Assembly (NCBI GenBank): GCA_025449115.1
Contig: JAHLKC010000119.1
Location: forward strand, 62,001-126,000
Origin: Chytridium lagenaria
Taxonomy: Eukaryota > Chytridiomycota > Chytridiomycetes > Chytridiales > Chytridiaceae
Reading direction: 5' to 3'
DNA: 64,000 bases
Below, one piece after another: positions 53,613 through 64,000 of this stretch. The notes beneath the pieces were generated by a model. That model had not been told where the DNA came from. It saw only the letters and a list, made by a program, of their open reading frames with translations, and ran no database searches. The position numbers and the translations under genes are program-made. Position 1 is the stretch's first letter, and every line of letters starts with the position of its first letter.

Positions 53613-55143
53613 TAGGATATCAAGGTTCCCTCGTCATGGGTACTCGAACAGAAAATAGAAAAGATCCAACCCTTTCGCAAGTGTCCACTCCATAGAAGAT
53701 AATAGCGAAGGAGCAGTCATCAAGCAGAAGGAAGCAATGCTTATGAAAGTCGCTTACCACTATTGTTAAAGCCCTACCCATCATGGAACCACCTCCTGCG
53801 GACATTGATGTATACATCCATTAATGAAATGCCAGAACATATATATTTACTACATATTTTGGGATAATAAACATTTACACAAATGTTTACAATACGTCAA
53901 TCCATCCATCATTCACTCTATCTGTTTATCCATCCAGCCATCTATCATTGAATTAAACTAAATTCCGATTCCATCCCACAATCTTACGGTATGGCTTCAC
54001 AATGGCTAGAGGATCAGGATTAAAGAGAGCCCCAAGGAAGCCTCCAACCTTAAAGAGCAGACATGCAGGTAAATAATCTACCTATTAACATAAGACAGGA
54101 AGTGGAGTCACTTATACAACACAAAAATAACAAGAAATAAAAGAGACAGCTCTACATGCCCCCAACCTAACAAATGTAGTTTGAATGCGGTTTTCTTTAT
54201 TTATATTAGGGAGTTGGTGGTGACAGCGTTAATAGGGTCAGGCGGTTGGGCTTCTTAGTTTATCTGCAGTTACAGGATTTTACGCGTCATGTGAATTTAT
54301 GAAGCAACTCCACTGAACAGGCACAAGTTCGTAAGAACTATTCTAATTTTATTAATCTGGGGTTTTTTTGTGTTTGGAGTTGGATTTTCTTTATTTTTGG
54401 TTTATTTTTGTCATTAGTTTTTGCCGGTTTAGTTTTTTGGCAGGAGAACTGAAATTTAAGTTATGCATCCTTCAGAGCCATATGTGGCATACCCTGAGGA
54501 GCTGGTATAAATTGGGATGTGTGAGCTGTAGAATTTCTGGTTGTTTTGGTAAGGGGTCAAGATGTGGTCGTCTGGGTTAGCTAGGTAAGCTGTTACTTTA
54601 GAGCCCAACTTTGCATTTATTGTGTATACAGACCCTTCTTACTACAAAGACCACCACCTTCTCTTCCCTGCCACGCCCCAGCACCGGCAAAGACATACGG
54701 CGTCTTTGGACCACAAGGTAGGACAAGAATATCATCCTGTTTCATACAGCTCTCCCTCCAGCACCAAGTTCTCACTGTACTACCCATGCTAGACGTGGTA
54801 AGTTTTTCAAAAAGCTACCCATGCATCATGGGGGGGTCCAAGAGACCTTATAGTTCTTTTAATACATTAGTAATACCTCATATAGGCCCCACTATCCATG
54901 TAATTCCGCCACCTCAGAATTTGTGAATGACGCTGTAAGAGTTTGGAGCTATTAGAACCAACTTCTGGTTGTCCAGTTTAATTATTATTAATAATTACTT
55001 ACTGGTAGGGCTTCACCGTGATCTCTTGGGGTGTTGGTGTCATCTTTCAACAAAAATGCACTAAAAATGATCAGCGTGGCTGGATGATCTCTTGGGGGTT
55101 TCCCACCTCAAAGATGACGTTGTAAAACAAGGCAACAAAAAAC

Positions 55144-55594
55144 TTATTTGCAATTTGCAATTTGATTTGAATGTTTGCAACACATCAAGGCTACCAACTT
55201 AATCGTCTTTTCAGGCGGAGTTGGAGGGTTGGTCACCTGGATCTCGCTATTATGAGGCTCGTTTGCATCTTCCGTAGTGCCTGACATTCTGTTGCCATTG
55301 TTGGGAGAGCAAGAGGGACCACCGTCACGCCCTGATTCCCTGTCATCAGATGTGTTTGGATCATTAGCACTTCTGGTGTTTACTTCAGATCCATTGTTTT
55401 TCTTCTTCCGAAATTTGTTGAATGGCAAGACATGGAGGAATGCAAGCACATTGTTTGGACGGATGGGTCAGCAGAATGAGTGAAAACAATAAATGTATTG
55501 ACGCAATGGAGAACATGTCGTAAATGGCAGTCATTGATGTGGGAGCCATCTGCAAAAAAAGGAAATGTAAGGGATGTGTTAAAGTTAACAGCAT
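55144..55594 (-). pseudogene. Possible small membrane-protein gene or remnant
   Basis: One frame begins MAPTSMTAIYDMFSIASIHL followed by hydrophobic LLFSLILLTHPS, and a second, shifted by an indel or splice, continues LAFLHVLPFNKFRKKKNN. After that comes a hydrophilic tail rich in Asn, Asp, Ser and Pro (DPNTSDDRESGRDGG, TNPPTPPEK). Together they resemble a one-helix protein with a disordered tail, but no family is recognised and the join is guesswork. Confidence 0.25.
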
Positions 55595-57905
55595 ATACCA
55601 ACCTTTAATGTATTATGTAAAATAAAAGAATAAAGAAGTGCACAGCGAGCAAGTGCTCCTAGCCAGGGAAATCCACCTACTCTACTAACTAGATCTGTTA
55701 GGTTAAAAAGCCTAAAGTGTTTTACTAGGGAAGTGAGTATATTCAAAAAAGCTTAAACAATCCATATAGAGAAAACCTCGGCTATAGCCGGTCTAATATC
55801 TCATCATGAATCATCCAAACTCTTTCCATTCATGCATCCATCACATGAATTGCTAGCCAACTTGACCAACCTTGTTCCTCCTCACAATGCATCTGTTCTT
55901 CCCTAGCCGCCCATTCCCATCACATGTACTCTCCCAAACATAATTATCATAATGAAGTAATCACTGCTCAACTGCTCTTATCAGACGTGCATATTGTATA
56001 ACTTACAATTATGAACCGCCAGCGGTCCCATGCATGTTTGTTACCACATTGTGTAGCAAAACTGACAAGGTTAGGTACAAACAAAAATCAAATAAAAGAC
56101 AAGTTGAATAAACAAAACACTCAGACGGGAAAGGTATGTACTTCAGCTTAAAGTGTAAGGCAGAGTGGAACAGAAGGAGGAACTCTGTGGCATGTCATTA
56201 CATCACTATGAGGTAAAAAACCCTGCGGAACCTTATACAACATCAAGACTAAATTTTAGTTCCGCAGTAAAGTTAATAAAAGAGGCTGACATTTTGGAAC
56301 TTGTATAAAAGGAGCCCTCAATGTTTCATCGTCAATCTCTGTACAAATAAGATTCAATCAATGGTTGCGGCGACTGAGCTTAACTCTAATAGGCGTTGAT
56401 TTTTGCATGCACCTGACCCAGGACTAGAACAGGACGTTGATGGCATATTCATCAATTTTTGTTATAGTCATTGATTTTTCTTAAGTCTGGATTTGGCACA
56501 TTTAGTACCTCTTTGCATGTTGCGGCAATCTATGTGAGAGAAAGATTACATGATTGAACACAGGTAGGTACAAAAAAAATTCATTCAGTCTATGAGCATA
56601 TACACATTTATTGAATACATCTATAATAATATTGAATTGCGCTCCACTTCATTGTTTTTTTCCTGAAAAAGCATTAAGACCATATGGGCAAAAAGCGTTG
56701 AGTTGACAAAGAAGTTTCTTTATCGTTGGCGTTGTCATTCTCATCAATGCTGTCAATATTGCTGGCGTCCTGTTTGGCAAGGTATGCGCAAAGCATGGCG
56801 TCCATCATTAAATTGGCAAGTCTCAAGTAAAAAAGACCCTGGTGGCCATATAGAGCTTTACATCTTAATATGTTAAGGAAGTAAAATAACAACTCACCTT
56901 ATTTTTTTTCCCTTCTTTTGACCTTTTGAGAACTCTTGGAGGGACCTCCAGCAAGGGTGGCTGAGCTACAATCTTCCACTGCTCGTTGATCGCCGTGATG
57001 AAAAGTTTTTTTTGACGCGGAAACGTTCTTTTCCAATGTTCAAAAACTTTGCTGAGTTGATACATATGCATCTTAATTTGGAAAATAAAAAGTTATAGGT
57101 TCAAAAGGAGTATAATAATAATACAAAAAATTTAATGAAGCATCAGCTCACCACACATTTTCCGAGATAGCCCTACTTGCTACCAACAGTCAGGGTTAAT
57201 AGCCAAGATTGTCGACATTATCTGAAAAACTCCGTTCTGGTGCTGACACTATACCCTAAAAGCATTTGAGATATGCTTTGAATAAAGTTGTTGAGGCATT
57301 GGGCCTTCAACCATCTTGATTTGGATGACCAACCCGTCATTGTCCTTGCGGCTCTACAGTCTTGAAACAACGGCAAGGCAGGAGAGACAGTCATTTAAGA
57401 GGAACGACTGAAGAGGAACTTGTTTTGATTGTATCAAATAGGCTTAAAGGTGAGGAAAGTTGATGCATATTGACTTACAGCATGTGCAGGAAAACGTTAT
57501 CCATTGAGTTATCTGCATTTCTTCAAGTTTTTGTCAGCTGCAGCGCCACTCAACCTTAGTTATGTTTGCCACTTTTCATCAAACTCAATTCACTAACACA
57601 AGTGTTGGACATTATGAGATGAGAGTAACCATTAATGGTGGGATATGCCAGAAAATAAACAAAAGTATATGTAAGTTTCTTTTTGATTTAAGTGAGGTTA
57701 GCCATTCATTAAACAACGAAACAGTCCCTCTCAGTGATTTAAGGGATAAGGAATTGGACGGTTTTTTCACAGCCCAAAAAAGATGGTAACACTGTTGCCC
57801 CAATCTACGACTGCAGCAAGGGTTATCAACTTATGCAAAATGCATTGAGTTTCACCTTGTTTTTGACGAGCATAGCTATTGATAACATTAGATTGGTTGG
57901 CGTTT

Positions 57906-58411
57906 CTATTTTGTTGAGGCCAAGGTGTTTGCATTCAGAGCTGATATTGCATTGCGCAAAACCATGTCAATCGTATGTCCAGTTGGAACAACAAACAATT
58001 TGTTAGCTGACACATGTTCCAGAACTGTTTGAACGACGGTATTTTCAACAGCTTCTGCACTTTTATTGGCACGTTGTGTTCTTCGTTGCTTCTGCCTCTT
58101 TTCTGTTGCAAACAATGGATCTTTTGTTGAAGTTTCGGCCACTAAGGAATTTTTTCCTAACAAACGAGTAAGTTAAAATGTCAGAAATTGTAACAGTATG
58201 ATTTGAAGTGTCACATAAATTGTCCAATTCTGACGGCAATGAAGCAACTGGTACCACATCACAACAATTATCAATGACATTTAGGGAGTCAGAACCATGC
58301 AAGGATAGTGCATGAGATCCCTCTCTTCCATATGTTAAATGTGGATAATACAGGTGATTGATAAGTGCATCGTCAAACATATGAGGTGGAGCGTAACTCC
58401 ATGACATTGGT
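57906..58411 (-). pseudogene. Coding-like segment of unknown origin
   Basis: Reads MSWSYAPPHMFDDALINHLY, PHLTYGREGSHALSLHG and TVTISDILT, then, after a frame change or intron near 58160, NSLVAETSTKDPLFATEKRQ, KQRRTQRANKSAEAVENTVV and PTGHTIDMVLRNAISALNAN to a stop at 57906. Upstream (58415-58500) EWFPHRITTLCDILTN may continue the same protein. The composition is protein-like, but I recognise no family; a mobile-element gene is one possibility. Confidence 0.3.
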
Positions 58412-60149
58412 CAATATATCACATAAAGTTGTTATCCTGTGGGGAAACCACTCTGGACTGTGTGCTAAATGAGGATCTTGACGTAGCCAGCCAACGGCCG
58501 GCAAATAATTCCACAGTGATTTTGTTCAACAATGAACGCAGAAGTAACATTGACATACCTATGTAATCAATATGGGAGAGGACACAGATACTAATAAATT
58601 GAATGAATGTTACAAAAGAAAAGCATTTACATTTGGATACTGGGTAAGCATCAATTATTTGATGAAAAGAGACTATTTTAACAAACTAACAAACGCATAC
58701 ACAAATGCATAATTTTAAGCACTTTCTTTAAAGAAAAGTTTTCATAGCTTTCCTTAATCACTCTACTGGCAAAAAGAATTACATCAAATCCAAGTATGTC
58801 ATGTCCAATCTGCTTTTGTTAATGCAATTTTTGAATTACAACCAATATTCTTACAAAGTTCCGTCATTTGAGGCCAGTTCAAGGTAACAGAAATGGCCCT
58901 AAAATATCTCATTTTTCAGAGGGCCCTCCCTATGTTGCAAGCAGCTTGTATGGAAATTGATTCATATCTGTTATGTGAATAGGTACTTCAATATACAAGA
59001 AGCTTTGCACAATACGATATTTATTGATGAGGAATTAGCGAATACAGATATTTAATCGGCAACCAGTAACATGTGCACACATCTTTGCACCTTGCTCCAC
59101 CAATCTGGAGTTGTGTTTTTTGAAGGGTCATGTCGCTGGATTCTTAACAATATTGAATTGATTGATTATGGTATACACCTTTACCATCATGGCATGGGGC
59201 TGAGTTCTTTGACTATAACTCAAGTTTTCTTTTTGAGAATGAACGGCCTGGGTATTACCCCAAATTTCTCGTGGCAATGAGGGAATACCTTACTTTACAT
59301 CACCTTATCTTCCATGGAAAACTACAACCTTCCATAGTGTCAAAATATGGAGCTGGTCCTTGCCTTGGAGCAAAGAACAGCAAAGAGATTTTAATTCAGG
59401 CTTGTTGAGAGAAATACTTCGGTTTTTAATACAAGGACAGATGTGTGATGGTTGCTTTTCTGCCTGCAAACTAGATACAGCACATGGTGGAGGTGGTAAT
59501 TATGGAATACCTGAACTCTCAACTGCATTCTTTAAGGCATTATATGTATTAAGTCGCTGACTTATCACTACCACTGACTAATATTTTAGGAAGCAAACGC
59601 AAGTTATTAGACAATAAAAAGTTGGCACTTCAAGAGAAAGTGTGTACATCTCAATTTGTAGCTGGAGAAAATGAAAATAAAACTGGAGGTCACACTGAAG
59701 TTGCTGCTATTTTTGATTTCGAATATTGCATGCGTAGAGGCTCATCTTTGATTCTAGGGGCATGGTATGAGGTTTTGGGGACCCTTTCCTTCAAGGAACC
59801 AGGAACCACGTTTTCGTAGATCAGTAATATTCTATTAACGTGGCAACTTAAAAAAATCGGAACTCTGCCATGCACCGCCTCTTAGTTAAAATCAACGCCT
59901 CCTGATTTTTAATCTTTCATCTTATTGCATTTCACGCTTATAATTGATCTCTCTATTTGATTATTATACTTGACGTGTTAAGGGTCGACGCATTAGAAAA
60001 TAAATATGAAGTGAAGTTAATCACCTTTGGTGTGAGGACATTTTATTTACAGATCTTTATATACATCAATTCTCATTCTCGTCCTGATCAAAATACCCAT
60101 CGTACAACTCTCTTTTGTCCACAACCCCAACCTCCTTCCCTCACCGCCT

Positions 60150-61310
60150 TTTCCTAATGATGCCACTATCCTTCGCATCTCCTCTCCGCTCAACCTCCTC
60201 ATTACATCCTTACCATACCCAAACCCCCTGAACTCATCAACCCTTCCTACATTTGCACACTCGGTGCCAACTCAATATAATAAAATTGCTCCAAAATCCT
60301 TTGACAAATGAAATCCAGATACTGTCTCGAATTTCCGTTGACAGCCATTTGACTCATGAATTCAGGGTGAAGACTGTGATCAGGTGCAAAATCACTGATT
60401 GTAAGCGTTTGGTGGTGTGCGTCTGGTAAGACCGTCTAGCAACACATGGCTGTCTCATCCGTTCACACTCTCGCCACACTCCGAATGGTATACCCTCCAC
60501 CCTTCAACACCAACATGGGGACATTAAACTTCTTCATGAAAACAACGCAAGCCTGCATGTCCCTTGATGCTCAAATTAAACGTTCCCAATCCATATCTAG
60601 CGAGACTGTCATCCCCATATTGAAGCACAATTGCAGTGAGTCAAAACACCTCCATCACGTTTTTGTCATGACGCTTTCAAAATTGTATGCGTAGGAGGCA
60701 TCGTTAATGTGAAGTTGGAGGAGAATATTGATGGCGTAGTTTTTACCAACTCTGTGACCAATTTCGTCGAGGGAATCCGTGCCTGGGAAGAAGGCGCGGT
60801 TGTAGTGATGGAACAAGACGGCCATGACGCAATTGGATTAATAGAAGGCTTCTTGGACACCGTCTCCAGGTGATGGACGTCCATGTTGATAAAGAATACT
60901 CGTATGAGGTAAAGCAATTTCGTGAACAAAACCGCAATCGACTGGAACAACGAGAACCAAATTAAGCAATAAAAAAAAGGAGAATGGTGGAATGAGGGAA
61001 AAGGAGATATGGTATTGAAGTTATGCGGACAAATAAAATAAGAAAGTATACAAAGATCACACCACCTACCTACCTTAACAACTGTAAAATTCCCAACAAT
61101 GTCATTCACATAACAGAATCCACTCGCCCCAAACTTTTTCGCATGATGTCATCCACCTGCCCCACGGAACAGCATACCTTCAATTGATGCACTCGTGTAA
61201 AGATGACCTAAATATCCCTTCAAAAACAGGGGAGTCTTTGACACCGATGTTGAAAGGTTGGAGAAACTTGGAAAATGTGGTGAGTGACTTTTTAGACGAG
61301 AAAGAGTTTT
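60150..61310 (-). pseudogene. Decayed class I histone deacetylase (Rpd3/HDAC1 type)
   Basis: Successive pieces follow the HDAC order: PFNIGVKDSPVFEGIF; LYTSASIEG; GAGG, then HHAKKFGASGFCYVNDIV; VFFINMDVHH, then [126 protein letters not shown]. Metal and charge-relay residues are partly kept (HH, DVHH), but IDID has become INMD. In-frame stops follow GAGG, EAFY, VMTKT and VARV, and several frame changes occur. Upstream exons (the N-terminal 90 or so residues) are not found. The number of stops and substitutions exceeds the one-base errors elsewhere in the window, so it is called a pseudogene. Confidence 0.75.
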
Positions 61311-61598
61311 CGCAGAAGCCAAAAAGTACAAGGGGTGAGGGTCGGAAGTTAAGAAGATGAATGAATTAAAAAGAACGGAATAATAAAACGACACCGTTTT
61401 CACGATGGGAACCACAATGGTGATGGCGGCATACTTTTTAACTAGACTTTGTGGTAATACTATGGGGGTAACCTCTTGATATTATTTCTTTTTTGTTCTA
61501 TATATGTATTTACTGTGAATCTGCATACAAACATCATCTCAATGCCCCCCCCCCACTGATCCTATTACTTGTACTAACACAATCACGCAAACAAATCA

Positions 61599-62030
61599 TA
61601 TGCAAGCGCGAAACGGCCACGAGAATGCAAAGCTTTGAGAGCCATTAGCTCTGGGTACAGCCTTAAGCACTTTCTCCGCAAGGAGCTCAAGGTGCAACAT
61701 CTGATATCCTTCAATTGAGCTGGAGATGAGAATAGCCCCTGCACATATATAGTCTTTATAGTAGAGTTGGCTGCGTAAAAACGTACTTTTCGAGCTGTAA
61801 TAGCTTTGCAACGAGAGCCGGCTGCTTACCCATCTTTCGTAACTCTTCTCCGACAAACCGCCGTTTAACAGTTACACCAAATTAAATGACTGAGAGCACC
61901 TAAAACTACAACGCCATTTGCGCCCGACTCCTTCACTTGATGAAACTCCCCATTAAGCTTCTGTTTTTCCTTAAGCTGAGAGACTGCAGGTGATCTGAGC
62001 CGTCCTTGCTTAATTCGGTCAAGAACTTAT
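61599..62030 (-). pseudogene. Coding-like segments, unidentified
   Basis: Three minus-strand pieces in different frames: VLDRIKQGRLRSPAVSQLKE and VKESGANGVVVLGALSHLI (about 61880-62026); FVGEELRKMGKQPALVAKLL and QLEKYVFTQPTLL (about 61760-61850); and GAILISSSIEGYQMLHLELL, AEKVLKAVPRANGSQS (about 61600-61735). The GANGVVVLGAL stretch is weakly like a CutC/TIM-barrel strand, but this is not enough for a call. A degenerate or multi-exon gene is possible. Confidence 0.3.
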
Positions 62031-62247
62031 ACTACCAAATCCGGCCTAATTGAAAAGTCGCTTGAGCTCTGGTGAAGGGATGGGGAAGATGCTGTATATG
62101 TGGTTGGCGCCAAGGCCTCACCTCTAGGAAGAAGGTTCTCAACAGTTTGGATAAAAGGCTGTCAAGTTCAATGCGGTACACCAGGGGCCAGTAAACACCT
62201 TGAAATAAGGCACTGTAGTTGTAACCAGCACCCCAAATTGTGATATC

Positions 62248-62371
62248 AGGGTAGTTATGGGTAGTTATAGGGTAGATGTTGTATTGTATAGTAGAAACAA
62301 AAACCCAATCATTGATTAATAACTACCGTGACACATGCACAAGTACCCTATTTTGTTTAGTGTACTACCCT
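62248..62371. mobile_element. MITE-like element
   Basis: A non-coding stretch of about 124 bp begins AGGGTAGT and ends with its inverse ACTACCCT. A second inverted pair sits inside, ATAGGGTA on the left and TACCCTAT on the right, about 11-12 bp in from the outer pair. GATA occurs a few bases outside each end and could be a target duplication. The related core GGGTAGTACCC occurs at 63194 and 63233. No transposase is present. Confidence 0.35.
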
Positions 62372-63180
62372 AGATAATAAACCATTGTTATTCTCATCTA
62401 TATGGTAAGCGTCTGTCATTACATGGGACAGTGATTGACACGCTTACCTGACCGGATGGGGAGATGGGAATGGGGAGCGGGTCACGTGGGGCTGAGGGGA
62501 TGGATTAAGCCATCATTACACAGGATGGAGACTAAAATTATACTCTGTTATTCACTACCTATTTCCGCTTTCCTTGGTACAATGCGCCTTTTTCCACCTG
62601 AGATTGTCATAGCCACAAGGCACTAGCTACAGAAACACTTCATTGTCTCCATCACGTTGACGGCAAACAGAACTAAGCTTACCTGTTGAGAGGCTCATAT
62701 CATGACAATATATGTACAGGGATCACACAAATATGTCACTTTGAGTTTACTGTTGTACATGCTATTGGAATAATGTCTGTGTGTCAATGCGATCGTGATT
62801 TTGAGTGTTTGTACATCCCATAACACTGTTATTATGTAAGTTTTTAAATTACGTGAATACCCATGTATTCCTTCATATCCCCAATAGCGCGTAGTGAAAG
62901 CAAAGATGACTTTATACTATTATTAACAGATATTATTTTTCCCGCAACCTTTATTTATTTGACATGATTACAGTCTTACAATCATACCACAGGGATAACA
63001 AAACTCTCAGTTTAACCAAAAACAGTACAGTAATATTGCCGAAGTATTTGGAACTACCGTTGCACTGCCGGGAGTTTCTTGTAAAAATGCAGGTACTACC
63101 TTGTAAAATTAGGTAGCTTCCATGTTTCTTGTTCTACCCGCAGCTCATTAGGAACCAGCGTGATGTTGTGAGGTAAAAAT
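62372..63180. other. Non-coding region
   Basis: AT-rich sequence between the MITE-like element and the 39-bp duplication. No open frame longer than about 63 codons and no recognisable RNA gene was seen. Confidence 0.4.
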
Positions 63181-63258
63181 CCTATGATGAATAGGGTAGT
63201 ACCCAAAGTATAGAATTATCCTATGATGAATAGGGTAGTACCCAAAGTATAGAATTAT
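63181..63258. repeat. 39-bp perfect tandem duplication
   Basis: Two identical head-to-tail copies (63181-63219 and 63220-63258) starting CCTATGATGAATAGGG. Each contains the palindrome GGGTAGTACCC-like core also related to the ends of the MITE-like element. Confidence 0.9.
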
Positions 63259-63585
63259 TCCGCCCTCAATATGCCTAGAAATTTTAATAAAGTGAAAAGG
63301 AGTGACGTTAACGCCTTCTTTTCGTAACAGTATAGCAATTGTTTTCAAACCACCTTTGAACAACAGGATATGTAGAGATGGATGTGTCACAAAAAGCTAA
63401 TACTAACTCTTGAATAAACAGTATTTATGTGTTCCGACGCGTCAAAACATTTCATATATTAGCATAACCCTTATCTGCCTGACAGTCTTTCAGTTGACTT
63501 CCGTTATTTTATGTTAATTTATTTAAAGAGGTTTTCTATCTTTTTTCGTATAAAAGCAGGGAACTTTAATTGAGTACCCCTCCCC

Positions 63586-64000
63586 CGTGATCCTGATTTC
63601 CTGACGCCATCCTGAATTGCCTGACACCACCGACTAGTACTGCAAGTGATCCCACCCTGCCCGAGTGATCCTGGCTCATCCAACGCCACAGAGTAGTAAT
63701 GCGAGTGATAACCCAACCTGCCCGAGTGATCCCGACTTGCCTAACGCTGCAGACTTCTACTGCGGGAGAACTTGCCTAACGCTGCAGACTTCTACTGCGG
63801 GAGATCCCGACCCCAACCTGCCCGAGTGATCCCGACTTGCTACTGCGGACCGACCCCAACCTGCCCGAGATCCCGACTTCCGCGAGATCTACTGCGAACT
63901 TGCCTAACGCTGCAGACTTCTACTGCGGGAGACTTGCCTAACGCTGCAGACTTCTACTGCGGGAGAACTTGCCTTACGCCGCAGACTTCAACTGCGGGAG
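63586..64000. repeat. Compound minisatellite reaching the window end
   Basis: Units of 34-35 bp beginning CTTGCCTAACGCTGCAGACT and ending TACTGCGGGAG start at 63736, 63771, 63899, 63933 and 63968. They are mixed with a second motif, CCTGCCCGAGTGATCCCGAC, from about 63590 on. The motif order is irregular, as from repeated slippage and rearrangement. The array continues past the window. Confidence 0.85.

Larger units (their letters stand above)
53613..60149. other. Gene-poor AT-rich region
   Basis: About 6.5 kb with no confident gene. Open frames are short, scattered on both strands and mostly without recognisable composition. Two slightly better coding-like patches are listed separately (55144-55594, 57906-58411). 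A plus-strand patch at 59071-59820 and a minus-strand patch at 56674-57071 (KVFEHWKRTFPRQKKLF) may be exons or decayed mobile-element sequence. No terminal repeats, reverse transcriptase or transposase motif was found by eye, and no tRNA was seen. Confidence 0.5.

Noticed and set aside
54540..54600. Possible tRNA-like stretch with GGTTAGCTAGG
   Set aside because: No complete cloverleaf, anticodon stem or T-loop consensus could be drawn around it.

Overview
The window looks like nuclear DNA of an early-diverging, probably flagellated (chytrid-like) fungus. The evidence is many short GT..AG introns of about 40-80 nt with TACTAA/CTAAT-like branch sites, fungal-type ABCC, Sel1/F-box and carnitine acetyltransferase genes, an ankyrin fragment of a style common in chytrids, and a Tubby-like gene (a family tied to cilia and, to my knowledge, missing from most non-flagellated fungi). 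The lineage call is inference; no rRNA or marker gene is present.

Layout. (1) 1-24.9 kb: one giant plus-strand gene, 5' incomplete, for a Thr/Ser/Lys-rich repeat protein. It is built from successive tandem arrays (75-, 66-, 36-, 39- and 165-bp units), with about 18-19 short introns. Several introns are near-identical because a unit of about 393-nt exon plus 51-nt intron was itself tandemly amplified. The C-terminus is acidic and non-lysine. (2) 25.9-33.1 kb: two plus-strand genes, an arrestin-like protein with Pro-rich and coiled-coil regions, and an unrecognised charged protein. (3) 33.9-51.7 kb: a minus-strand run of a full ABCC transporter, a Sel1-repeat/F-box protein, carnitine acetyltransferase with a C-terminal AKL, a disordered protein, a Tubby-like protein, and a short Sld2-like replication protein whose 3' end overlaps the Tubby start. 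(4) 52.3-53.2 kb: an unrecognised plus-strand gene divergent from the Sld2-like gene. (5) 53.4-64 kb: gene-poor DNA with an ankyrin remnant, a decayed class I histone deacetylase, coding-like scraps, a MITE-like element and minisatellites running off the end.

Many recognisable genes need one or a few single-base corrections, nearly always in or beside homopolymers, to read through their conserved domains. This is most simply explained by uncorrected long-read indels, so exon joins and CDS limits here are approximate. The HDAC and ankyrin copies also carry substitutions and stops and look like true pseudogenes.

The genes do not form a pathway or operon. The most unusual content is the giant repeat gene with its clonally amplified introns; nothing here shows a clearly new multi-gene system.
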